From: Datisca glomerata
Lineage: Eukaryota > Streptophyta > Magnoliopsida > Cucurbitales > Datiscaceae
Assembly: GCA_003255025.1 (NCBI GenBank)
Contig: QANY01008960.1
Coordinates: 434,868-498,867 of the forward strand
DNA length: 64,000 nucleotides
Direction of reading: 5' to 3'
Part shown: positions 10,540 to 22,135 of the stretch, one piece after another
Layout of the letters: each line of letters starts with the position of its first letter
Numbering within the stretch: the stretch's first letter is position 1
Position numbers and translations under genes: made by a program
The notes under the pieces: model-generated
The model's input: the letters and a program-made list of their open reading frames with translations, nothing else
Told to the model about the DNA's origin: nothing
The model's database searches: none

Positions 10540-12188
10540 ATTATAAATATTGATGTCACTCTCCCTCCCAAAAAAATTGAGTTAAAACTTAAAGAATACT
10601 AGATGATGTAGAGTGTAAAGATAACAAACAATTAAGTCTAAGGCATACAAAACCTAATAAAATGATACGTAATGAAGAAAATAGTTAAATTAAACAAAAA
10701 AAGAAGCAAAAAATCACATATATAATAATGAAACAACTGTCATCACATGTGGGGTTTAAATGAAAATGGCAGATAAAGAAAATTGCAGAGAAAAGTAGAC
10801 GAAGACAAGATGTACCATCAACCGTATGTTGGGCGTGGCGCATGTGTGTTTCTTTCTTCTCCTTCCTTTTCTATATTAATATTCTTTTGCCAGCTACACA
10901 GATCTTCGTTACTTATTTTTAATAGAATTCACGCAAGCCAAATCATTCATAAATAATAAAATAAATCTGACCAAACTATATATATATATATATAATATCA
11001 AGTACTGATTTAAAGTAGGTTTTACTTTAAATTAAAAGAAAATGAAATTAGATTTACAAATGTAGTAATTTGCCATCTCATAATTTAATTCATAATAAAA
11101 TAATTGATGAATTTAGAAACTCTATCTTCATACATAAAATATCTGAATACAGATCACTTCATGTTCGTCAAAACAAGATGTTGATCAACTAATATTGAAC
11201 TGCTTCTTCGAAAAACGATTCAGATCTACTGAGCAACTCCTGTTAGGATTCCTCCAACACTAGGTGATCTGTATCAAAATATGTCATTCACAAATCACGA
11301 GAGGAATCAAGGAATACAATGTAATAACTACCAGATCTTCTGGCATTATTTATTGCAGAGGGTACTTACATTAATAATAGTAATAGTATGAGATCGTATT
11401 GCAGATACCTGTAACTGTAAGTTTTCAGTATGGCTTTGGGTGCCTCTGATGTAATAATCTGCTGCATACTGGGGAAATATAAATCTGAAGATATTGTACA
11501 TTCAGAATTCAATCTTTAGTAGCAGAGGATCCACCAATATGGAAAGGTGCTGCTAAGCAGATATTAAGCAGTAATACAAATGATGCTTTGTCAGATTTGT
11601 ACTGATATGAGACAAATCATCATTTTCAACAGTCCTTTTTTACATGAATTATGCTAGCCTTTTTGTGGCTATCCTGCTCAGATTCCTAAGGAAAAACCTT
11701 AATATTTCTAATTTATAAGAAAAGTTGAGCCATAGAAATAATCATAATAAAGCAACTAGGTTCAAATGAATAGAATCAAAATGGAAATTGAATTTTACAC
11801 TTCTCCACTGTCTCACCCTCTCTATAAACTGTGCTGTAGTATATCAAACCCCTCCTCCCACTAAGGTAACATGCCATTCACAAGCATTCAGCCAAATTTT
11901 ATGTAGCTCATACCATCAACAAAGTCCTCTCCCTCCTATTGCTCATTTTTGCCATTTTCATTCTCACCAAGTAACAGCATTAAAATACTCAACTCATAAG
12001 ATCAAAGTATGGAATAGTCAGATCCAGTAGTAGAAATGTTGTGCAGTTTGTTATATCAGATGTGCAGCTCAGTGACCAATGATGAAGAAAAAACAATTTG
12101 TAAATAAAAGAGAGGATTTTATTGTGAGATGTAATAGGTAAATATGTACATATTTAATCTACAATCAGCAGTTGGGTCTTATCACTCA
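10540..12188. other. AT-rich spacer
   Basis: No gene is recognised. A (TA)n run lies near 10978-10995. 12030-12188 probably includes the 3'UTR of the zinc-binding-type gene that ends at 12189. Confidence 0.4.
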
Positions 12189-14670
12189 TTAATCATCATC
12201 ATAAGAAATATGGTAACTAGTGGTGCAGCCTGAAGCCTCAGGGTCCTCAGCACCACAACAGTCGTAGAATTTGGCAGCATATGGCGGATCGTTTGGCCCC
12301 AATTCGTAATACCTTGGATTAAGAATGATAGCAGAAAGAATCATTAGCAAAATTGTATTAACTCAACGAAAACAAATAAATGCAGGAAGGATAAATGTTC
12401 AACATGTAGACTTCTGCCAATTAATGGTGATTCTCACTTCAATCAGAAAAGGTGGTTTAATAAGAAAATACAAAAGAAGTCTAGGAACTATTTAGGTATA
12501 TCAATTACCACTTTATACTTCAAACTCCTAACAGCCTGCCATTATTCTAGGTTATATTAATCTTTAGAATTAGAAATTCTTCCAAATCAACACCAGAATT
12601 CATTCAAACGTCAATATATTTTTAGACTACATGCAGTGACCGGAGGAAATAAAGGCATAAAAAGAGTATTACATCCTTTAATTTTGAAGTAATTTCTACC
12701 TGGTGGTACATCAACAATTATAAATGAATTCACAGATAAATCTTTTAGTTTTTTCAAGTCTTTATTTCTTTACTTCCAAATTCAGTTTAGATTATTTCTA
12801 AACTTCCAAATTCAGTTTAAATATGCATCCCACTAAAGAATCAATCTCGAAATTGTGTATGTCAGTACCGTAAGGATCTCTTCCTCTCTTTCTCCCTCAC
12901 GCCCTCCCTGGGTATTCGGCGTGTGTGCCCATTCTAGCTCCACATTATGCCTTCCTTAAAGAAATATATATTCGAATATACAAATAGAGGGAGACATAGT
13001 TAATAGATTCTTACTTTCTCGTTCTAGCTTAAAGACCAGAACAATACCGATTACATTAAAACGGACAAATTTTAAAGTGATTTTGCTGGCTGCTTTAAAG
13101 AGGTGATGAAGAGTTATACAATTTCAAACTAAGTATCAAACTTGACTCTTGAGTCTCTAGTCCTACCACGTTCCATTTACAAACACACATATATACTTAC
13201 CAAAAAAACGAGAGATTCTATTAGGGTTTGTTTCTATACCTACCTAAGAGCGCTGAAACAATCTAATGTACGAATATATAAACACATCACGTTTAAACAA
13301 GTATAACAGGTTTCAAATGCCAAACATTTTTACTGCCTCTATCAACATGGATCAAATCATACCCTCACCTATGATATAAGTAGTCACCATCACCACCATA
13401 GGTTCAGTTTACCAACTCACATAGGCAACCATTACACACAGCTCTTACAACATTAAAACCCGGCATTAATAAGGTGACCTAACATTCACTAGTCACCACT
13501 ATTATCTTGTTGCACATAAACTTGAGCTGCAGTTTTTTGCATTTCCCGAATTAAGTTGTCAAATATAATTATATGATTAAGACAATACGCATAAATTAAT
13601 ATATTTGGCACCGCCAAAGAAAGTTTTAGACTTAGTTGTAACTTCTTATTCATGAATTATCTTCAATCCTTCACTCTATAAATCATATCTATTGTGATAA
13701 CTATAGTTTTATCCCCTCGAACTATAATAAGAAGTACAAGTTGATCTATGAGAACAAAAAACACTATTAATTACTTGCAGCCAAAGAGTTTGATCTGTTG
13801 GAAGTTGCATTGTTTGACCAATTTAGTAGTTCTACTTTAGAAAAGACACAATTAGTAATATCATTTTGTTACACAATCATGTCTCTTGTCTCCACCCCAT
13901 TTCCTGTCACAAACTCAATTTTTTCAAAGAACATTTTCTTGAATGATTATTTGAAGCGTATTAAATGGTTTTTCAGGTTGAAAGACTTCAAAATTGAAGG
14001 ACTTGTAGCGGAAATGACCAATTGTACTTTTTATTTAGTACAAAATACAAATATTAAACTGGATAACAAAAGTTTAGAGCTGTGATTTTAAAGCTTTAAA
14101 GTTCAAGCGGCGTTTTTGCATACATAAAGTTAAATCACAACTCATTTCTCATCTTGATAATTACCATAATAAATGGAAAATAAGAAAAGAATCTAATATT
14201 CCAAAATCCAGTTGATTGAAACAAACTTTTTGTAAGAAATTTCAATTTTTATCTTGAAAAAAACATACTCCAAATTATGCTAAATTATGCAAATGTTAAT
14301 ACTAAATTATGCTCAACAACCAAATAATCCAACAGGAATCAGAATTGAGAAATTTGGTTCTCCAATGCTCAAACAAATTCTCAGTACACTTCATATTCAT
14401 GCATACATAGAGATGAATAGATGAGTGGGAGGAATGAAAGGGCGGAGCTGTTGACGGTAGGTACCTCTTTTGATCGTCGTGTCGACGACAGACAAAAAAG
14501 GAAGGGTGGAAGCGGCAGGAAGAAGAAAAGTTAGAGGAAGCGGTGTATGTATTATGACACCTCTTGCATATCATCTCCTTCGCCTGAGTCTTCTCTGTGT
14601 CGCTCTGTTTCTCCATTCGCCAGACCGCAGAGTCCCTGGTTCGTTTAAAGGATTCGTTAGACATATTCAT
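12189..14670 (-). CDS. small zinc-binding-type protein, two exons
   Basis: Exon 1 is 14465-14670 and exon 2 is 12189-12312 on the minus strand. The joined frame is 109 codons plus stop. The donor is AAAAGAG|GTACC. The acceptor TTAATCCAAG|G has a TGCTAAT branch-like site and a T-rich stretch upstream. The split codon restores Arg69. The cysteine/histidine pattern suggests zinc binding: C35-x2-C38, C52RFH55, C61RRH64, then D86CCG with C87/C88, G97C98 and H103. Conserved-looking text includes KRYYELGPNDPPYA across the junction and an acidic YDDD tail. I recognise the type (a conserved, uncharacterised plant protein with CxxC...CRxHP...CCG...GC...H) but no assigned function. There is no signal peptide, so it is probably nuclear or cytosolic. 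The 2.15 kb intron holds no obvious transposon. An inverted-repeat element begins only about 15-40 bp upstream of the ATG, so promoter and 5'UTR need checking. Confidence 0.78.
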
Positions 14671-14689
14671 TGTTGCAAATAGAGATTTT

Positions 14690-16360
14690 TTTTTTTGGAT
14701 TTTTGGCCCATAGTGTTCTACACTTATCATTTTACAGATATAAACAGTTACATTAATTTTTACTCATTCTGGTTTCTGATTTATCTTCCAGAATGAATTT
14801 GTGAAGTTACATATTTACCATTCACCTCATTTCTCTTTTTTCATTTTTTTCACTTCTTCATTTTTTTCTTCATCTTCTTCATTCTTCATACAACAGCAAA
14901 ATATTTATTTATTTTCCTCTTCCTCCCCATGAATTTTCTAGGAATATTTATTTATTTTCTTTTTTCTGGAATGTTATTTGAAGTTCATTTATTTTCTTTT
15001 TTCTGAAAAGCTTGAATTTTAGATGGAATTTGATGAGAAAATAAAATTTTGGACAAAATTTAGTTTTTGCCTAGATTTGAGACAGAGAAACTCGTAGAGA
15101 GAGAATGAATTTCATTAATTTTGTACTATATGATCGGATACACTGACGTCGTGTGACTATCGTGTAGAGAGAGAATGGATTTTGTAGTCATCGTGTAGTC
15201 TACATGATGAGTACACTGGCGTCTTGTAGCCATCGTGTAGACTACACGATGGGTACACTGGTATCGTGTACCCATCGTGCAGACTACACGATGAGAAAAT
15301 GGGTATCTTCTGTCAAGAATACTTTTGAAATTGAAGAATAAAATATATCTCAAGTATTTGAAAAATTTATTAAATTTTTTAATGCTTATGGTCTGATAAA
15401 CTTCTGGAGGACGTAACTTTTGGCTCGAGTTGAACCACGTGACCCGTAAGATATCAAATCAAAGCTTATTCAAATATCTACACGTGCGATGAGGTTTTCT
15501 TGTCACAACTCAGTTTTACGCCCAAAAAACACTATTTTAACACTTTTGGAGGCCTGAAAGTTATTTTGTTCGCAAATTTAGGTACTCGCTACACGATGGG
15601 GGTACACTAGTATCGTGTCGTGTAGTTATCATACAGCTTACATGATGGCTATAGGACGCCAGTGTACCCATCGTGTAATCTACACGATGCTAATGTACCC
15701 ATCGTGTAGTCTACCTCTCAGCACTACTGAACAATCTGAAGTAAATTATAAATAAATTGAAACAATTTTTCCCTTATCCTTAGGCTTGAAACTACTGACT
15801 TCCTCTGCCAAAAAATCACATGTTAAGAATATGAGAAATTAACAATAAAAAAAAGGAAATCACGTGAATGACACTCTAAAATTGAAAACGTCGAAGGATT
15901 AAAAAAAGTGAGACGTCGAAGAAGAACTAGAAGAAGGAATTGCTGCCCAAAATTGGAAAAAACCTAATTTTAGATCTAGTTTGTGGTTAGATCCAGTTCA
16001 AATCTGTAAAAATAGGTAAAAACTCATTTTCAGATCTGGTTTGTCTTCTTTAGTTGTAGAGATTCAACCATCTTCATCTTCTTTGGCAAGAACGCAGAGG
16101 CCATCTTCTTCGGTTCATTCATGTCTTCTTCAGGTAAAAACTCATTTTACAGAGAGAGTGCAAAAGCATAAAGAAAGAGAGAAAGAGAGAAAGAGAGAGT
16201 GGGGTAGATATCTAGATAAGGTGAACGGTAAAACATGTAACTTCACAAATGTATTTTGAGTGGAAAATGGGCTTCTGGTAAGAGTAAGCAAAAATTAGTA
16301 TAATGGTCTATTTTTACAAAATGATTAGCGTAAGAGTCTACTTTAACAGAAAACCCTTTA
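14690..16360. mobile_element. Mutator-like non-autonomous element with about 120-bp inverted ends
   Basis: The left end (about 14710-14826) and right end (about 16220-16342) are diverged inverted copies. CATTAATTTTTACTCATTCTGG...AATTTGTGAAGTTACAT...CCATTCACC on the left matches the reverse complement of the right end. Similarity continues outwards to about 14690 and 16360. Long inverted ends and a non-coding 1.4 kb interior suit a MULE-type element. No transposase frame is present. A target-site duplication could not be identified, so superfamily placement is an inference. The interior contains AGAAAGAG-rich DNA near 16170 and palindromic repeats. Confidence 0.65.
15120..15720. repeat. palindromic CGTGTAG/CTACACG repeats inside the inverted-end element
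   Basis: Two clusters (15123-15297 and 15585-15715) repeat a unit built from TACACTGGCGTCGTGTAGCC and the inverted pair CATCGTGTAG / CTACACGATG. At 15231-15251 the pair is perfect with one base between the arms. Near-perfect versions occur at 15189-15209 and 15668-15688. The two clusters flank about 290 bp of ordinary sequence. Confidence 0.8.
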
Positions 16361-18614
16361 TTTTATCAACAGTCGGTCAAAAAACGATTTTAAAACTCTA
16401 ATCTGTTTTTTTTAATGAAATTCAGTTTGTTTATAAAGAATGTCTAAGTTGTTCTTTTAGTTCAAAGATCTAGAGAATATAAATTTTAATGACAATATGG
16501 ATCTATCGTGCTGATATTTTAGTCTTTAACCTATAAAAAATGTTACAATACTTATGGATACTTATATTATGCATGCATGGATTGTGGTCGATAGTCCTAC
16601 TATTTTTAGAACACTAGTTAAAAGCCCATGTCACGCACGGTATAGTGAAACTTTTTAAATCACATGTAATTTAATGTTGAATTAATAAGATAACAGTTCT
16701 TAAGAATTTTAAGATCAATTAATTAATTCTCTGTTTTATATTATTTGCATCCATATTGGACCACAATACTCTTAGCTTTAATTTCATAATTTCATTATTA
16801 ACTCAAATTAATTATGATAACACCTAAATTATAATTTGTCAATCTATTTCTAAAACATTTTAAACTTCTATTGCAACTGCATATAGAATTTAAAATTAAT
16901 TAAAAAAATTAATATCTGAGGTTTGATAATCCTTAACTCTATATGAAATTGTTTCTGTATTAAGATGTAAGTAATAAAATCAGATTAGATTTCATAATTT
17001 AAATTAAAGAAAACCATATTCATAAAAAAGAAAAGCGATATTTTGTACAAAGAAAATCATAGTATATTGATTAACATAAACAACATACTTTACATCTAGC
17101 TACACGAAAAATAGAGAAATTTGCCTGCTAATTATAGTGTTGGTCTCTTCACCATTCATTTACTAGACCTTTTGTTTCTAGTTATACTCACAATTAAAAG
17201 AATAACTAAATAGTTTCTAAAAAGTAAATCGAACAAAAAGTAATAATTTGCAAGACTAAACGTTTTAGTCTAATCAAATTGAAAAATACACTTCATCAAG
17301 TTTTAGACCCAATAATGAAGAAAAGAGACTAACTAATCATCAATAATACCAAAATAAATTAAGTTTATGAACAATGTTAAGTTGATAACAACAATATATA
17401 CATATAGACATACACACACATATATAGAACCAATAATACATAAGTATGAATTGTATATATGTAATATATAAGACTCAGAAAAGTTAGAATAACTACTAAA
17501 ATTAGCAAACAATAAAATTTATACATGAGTAAATTAATTAATTAATAATAATAAATAATTAAAATAGGAAATCAAATAAAACAAAAGAATTGAAATACAT
17601 TAGTGTAAAATTATGAGTTTCTTATTTGGTATGTAGGAAACTTGGTCAAAGTTGTTAAAAAAATTATATAAATTATATGAGAGTAGTAAAATTATTCATT
17701 ATTTGTAGTTTCTTTTTTTATCAAGTTTTAATTTGTTGTCAATGATTATTTGTAGATTTTAATACACATAATTACATATATATATATATATATTATTGTA
17801 TGCACTAATTAACTAACTATTTTATTAACTCCTCCAATAAAATCAAATCAACTATTTTTCTCTTACTACGCCAAAAGCTAATATTTTTTAATTACATCGT
17901 ACAAATAAATTCAATGATAAATTGTTCAAAATTAGATAGGAAAACTGTATGCATATTCTTTACTGGTAACTGGTAGAAAATCTTAATAGTTAATGTCGCA
18001 TTTGATTAAATTTTCTTCCATATCACAAAATTAATTATAATATATAAACTTTCCTCTTTTATATAAAAAAATTAAATCTGACATAAATAACTGTCATTTA
18101 TATTTATACTTTAAAATATTTAATAATACATAATAGTTTCCCCGTTACAAATATTTTTCTTCAATAAATATGTATACTATGGTTATCAATTTTGTTCCGC
18201 TCCGACTGGAACAGGAAAAATATTATGGTTCTTGCACAGGAACAAAACGGAATAGAAATGCAAATTTTTGTTATATTTCTGTTAAATACATTCTAAAACT
18301 GAATATAAATTATTCGGGGAAAACCCCTCATGGCTCCGTCCCACGGGTCTTGTCCTCCACACAAAAAATGAGTCATGACAAATAATCCCGTTATAGTCCA
18401 TTTTTATAATTTTAATTTTTTAAAACATTGATAGTTTATGAATAATATTTATTTTAGAGAAGGAAATAGTTTTTAATTTAAAAAAAATTGATATTATTGA
18501 CATGCATTTTAATCATTTAAATTTTATATTATGCATAAATGAAAAGTTTATATATCCTTAATTCAAACTTAATATTTTACATAATTAATTTCAATTAACA
18601 TGCATATCTTAATC
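16361..18614. other. AT-rich spacer
   Basis: Strongly A/T-rich with short (TA)n runs (for example 17774-17793). No gene or complete transposon is recognised. At 18180-18380 a segment with GGAACAGG/GGAACAAAACGG and CCCACGGGTCTTGTCC resembles an old repeat but has no identifiable coding role. Confidence 0.4.
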
Positions 18615-18619
18615 TTACG

Positions 18620-19814
18620 TGATGAGTGTGTTTCACACTCATATTTTAAATACTCTTAACTTTAAATCTATTGGTTCTTTCAGTTTTATCGTTTGATTTA
18701 TGTTTGTTTTTGTTTTTATCTTGTAGGTTAGTTATTCAAATATATTTGGGTTAATTTTGAAAGATTTAGAAGGAAAAAATACAGATAAACGAGAAAAAGA
18801 TAGATCTAGGCAGATTGGCCAGCGTTGCGATGCTGGCTTCCACCATGCAACTTTCGCATCAACCATATGAAGCAGTAAGCCAGCACCACGACGCTGGCTC
18901 CCTAGCGTCACGATGTTGGCACGTGACAGATTGGTCAGCGTCGCGACGCTGGCGTGATTTTACAATTTTTTTTGTGATTTTTTCGCTCCAATCCAATCAT
19001 TGACGAACCCTAGTGTATAAATATTATATCTTAGGATTCTTGGAGGATTTTTGGACTGGGAGGTAGACGAGAAAGCTTTTTAGAGAGAAACGAAAACGGA
19101 TCCACTCGGGAGACGGATCTCAACTTCAATTCATCCGCAAATCTAATTTTTCTTCTCTTTTCCTTTATGTTCATGAATACTATTAGGATTTTTTCCTATT
19201 CTAGTATGTTCTAAATTTTTCATCTAGGGCTACGATGTAGCCAAACCATGATTGTTCATAAACTCTTATTTTCAATTCGATTGATGTTTATTCAGTATTA
19301 TTGAGTGTTATAATTTGTCTTTAATGCTTGTGATTGTCTAGCCAACTATTGCATGATTTTAGATTTAATTCTAAGACTAATGATGGATCTAGTGTAGTAA
19401 TTAGAGTTTCATGTGCTTAATGAGTTTCAATTGATTTAATCTTGACAGAGATGTGGGACTAGTATTTTTGATTCATGGTTATCGATGCTTGAGAAAAATT
19501 GATAATTACTTAGAGAAATTTGTTGTCAATAATTTGATAAATATTGATTGATTAGTTTTAGAATTTTGGCCATGTTTGATTTGATGAGATCGGAGTTCTA
19601 GATCTTTTTCCTATTCAAATTTGAATTATTTATCTTTATTTTATCAATTTAGTTTAATTAAAACTCTCATTTTTTCGTCATTCTCAATTAGAATTAAGGT
19701 CTTATTAATTTCAATAATTAATATCAATCAATCATGTGGACGATACTCTATTTTTATAAAAATTTATTATGTGACAACAATAATGTATACTTGCAGTATG
19801 AAAAAATAATAACA
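18620..19814 (+). repeat. 5' LTR of Athila-like element
   Basis: Starts TGATGAGTGTGTTTCACACTC and ends ATAATAACA. It contains a CCAAT box (18992) and a TATA box TATAAATA at 19016-19023, so transcription would start near 19050. A GC-rich palindromic block lies at 18815-18955. The end is set by the PBS six bases downstream and by comparison with the 3' copy. Confidence 0.92.
18815..18955. repeat. GC-rich palindromic block in LTR
   Basis: Repeated GCCAGCGTTGC / GACGCTGGC modules occur in both orientations, including a perfect 16-bp palindrome CAGCGTCGCGACGCTG at 18936-18951. The corresponding block in the 3' LTR (24184-24305) is recognisable but eroded, mostly at CpG positions. Confidence 0.75.
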
Positions 19815-19820
19815 AATTTT

Positions 19821-19838
19821 TGGTGTCATTGTCGGGGA
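19821..19838 (+). other. primer-binding site (tRNA-Asp type)
   Basis: TGGTGTCATTGTCGGGGA lies six bases after the 5' LTR. It matches, with C-to-T changes, the TGGCGCCGTTGCCGGGGA priming site usual for Athila/Tat elements. Confidence 0.85.
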
Positions 19839-19990
19839 TTGATTTTGTATATTAATATTAGAGTTACGTATCCTTGATTTTACTTTGAGTCTTAATTTTT
19901 TTATTTAAGGTTGTTTACTATTTTGAATTTTCAGGTATTTTCTAAGGTGTCTGAGAAAATTTGAAAGCTTTTAAATAAACTCAAGAAATC

Positions 19991-22135
19991 ATGGAAGATG
20001 CTAGAGAAAATCCTCAAATTGTGAACAACCAAAATAACCGGGCAATTCAAGATTATGCTATACCTATTGTCAATGAGGCAACGTTTGCTATTCAACGCCC
20101 TGTTATTAATGCCAATAATTTTGAGATTAAGCTGGTTATCATTCACATGGTGCAAGCAAATCAGTTCAGTGGCATGCCTAATGATTATCTAAATGTTCAC
20201 ATAGCCACTTTCCTCGAAATTTATGAGACATTCAAGCATAATAATGTCTCAATTGATGTAATTGGGCTGGGATTTTTCCCATTTTTAGTTCGAGATAAGC
20301 CTAAGAATTGGTGGAACTCATTACCCGCTAGATCAATCACCACTTGGAATGAACTGAGAAATTTTTGGCTAAATTCTTTTCACAAACTAAAACATCCAAG
20401 ATGAGGAACGAGATCACTACTTTTGTCCAATATGATATGGAGTCTCTTTATGAAGCTTGGGATAGGTTTAAAGAGATGTTGAAAGGATGCCCACATCATG
20501 GACTCCCTGGATGGCTACAAGTCCAAACTTTCTACAATGGTTTGGAAAATTAAACGAGGACACTAGTGGATGCAGCAGCAGGATGAGCTTTAATGGGCAC
20601 AACACATGAGGAGGCTTATGCTTTGCTTGAAGAAATAGATGTTAATGCCTATCAATGGCCAATAGAGCGTAACTTGCCGAGAAAGATTCATGGAGTTCAT
20701 GAAGTCGATGCTCTTACAACTCTTACTCCTCAAGTAGCTACACTGTCCAAGTAATTGAGCTTTTTCACCACCAATACTAGTGTTATTCATGATTTAGGGG
20801 AAGTTTGTAATTTGTGCAATGGACCCCACCTTAGTATTGAATGTCAAGCCGGTAATATTTTTTCTCTTTCTCAATCAGAAAATGTTAATTTTGTTGAGAA
20901 ATACAGCAGGCCAAAAAACCCATTGTCCAACACTTATAACTGAGGGTGGCGAAATCACCCAAATTTCTCTTGGAAAATTAGTCAGAATGTGATTAATATA
21001 TCAGTTGCTATTCAACCTCAATTTCAGCCTCAATAACCTAAATTTTCTTTAGAAGATGCTCTTACCCAGCTCACAGTCAATACTACTCAATTTATGGCAA
21101 GAACAGATGCTACACTTTAAAGGCAAGAAACAAGCATTCAGAGTCAAGCTGCATCTATTCAGAATTTGGAGCTTCAAATTGGTCAAGTATCAGAAATACT
21201 CACTCAAAGACCACAAGGTTCTGTACCGAGCAACACCGAGAGGAATTCAAAAGAACAAGTAAACGTTATTACTCTTCGCAATGGCAAGGAGTTAGCAGAA
21301 TCTCAGAAAGTCACTGTTAAAAATTCTCAGCCAATTGAAGTAGAAGTTGAGATAATGGGTGATGATCTTGCCAAGAGCTTAGAAAAGAAGGAAGGCAAGT
21401 CTAAGTCAAATTTCTTTCATGATAATCCTCCACTATATGTTTCACCTATTCCATACCCTCAGCGGTTCCAAAAGAAAAAATTGAACAAGCAGTTTTCTAA
21501 TTTTCTTGATGTATTTAGGAAACTACATATATATATATCATTTTTGCTGATGCATTGGGACAAATGCCAAGCTATGTTAATTTCATGAAGGATGTTTTCT
21601 CAAACAAGAGAAAGCTAGAAGAGTATGAGACAGTTACAATTACTGAATAGTGTAGTGCTATCTTGTAGAATAAATTACCTCTAAAGTTAAAGAACCCTGG
21701 GAATTTCACTATTCCTTGCACCATTAGGAAGTCATATTTTGAAAAGGTTTTATGTGATCTTGGGGCTGGTAACAATTTGACGTCGTACTGAGTTTACAAG
21801 AAGTTAAGTCTTGGAGAAGTTAAGCCCACGATGATATATTTATAGTTAGTTGATCGGTCTATCAGATATCCATTGGAGATTATTGAGGATGTTTTTGTAG
21901 AGGTGGATAAATTTATTTTTCCATATGATTTTATTGTTCTTGACATGAAGAAAAACCAAGAAATTCTAATTATTCTTGGTAGACCATTTTTAGTTACGGG
22001 AAGAACTCTTATTGATGTACAAAAGGGGGAACTTATTCTGAGAGTGCAAGATAATCAGGTAACTTTTAATGTTTTTAAAGCAATCAAACACCCAAATGAT
22101 ATGAATAGTTGTTTGCGAGTGGATAGTGCATAATT
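19991..22135 (+). pseudogene. Athila-like gag-protease, frameshifted
   Basis: Gag begins at ATG 19991. It reads through a capsid-like segment (FLEIYETFKHNNVS, RDKPKNWWNSLPARSITTWN). A frameshift near 20370-20400 is followed by MRNEITTFVQYDMESLYEAW and PHHGLPGWLQVQTFYNGLE, then a stop at 20551. Downstream are an AYQWPIERN segment, a CCHC knuckle C-x2-C-x3-H-x4-C (CNLCNGPHLSIEC, about 20810-20850) and a VITLRNGKEL segment near 21265. The aspartic protease runs from about 21640 to 22135 with the DLGA active-site variant near 21757 and IILGRPFLVTGRTLIDVQKG at about 21970-22030. No pol follows. Confidence 0.88.

Noticed and set aside
11788..12030. 80-codon plus-strand frame
   Set aside because: No recognisable domain; it lies just downstream of the 3' end of the minus-strand zinc-binding-type gene, probably in or near its 3' flank.
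15126..15353. 75-codon minus frame
   Set aside because: Translation of palindromic repeats within the inverted-end element.
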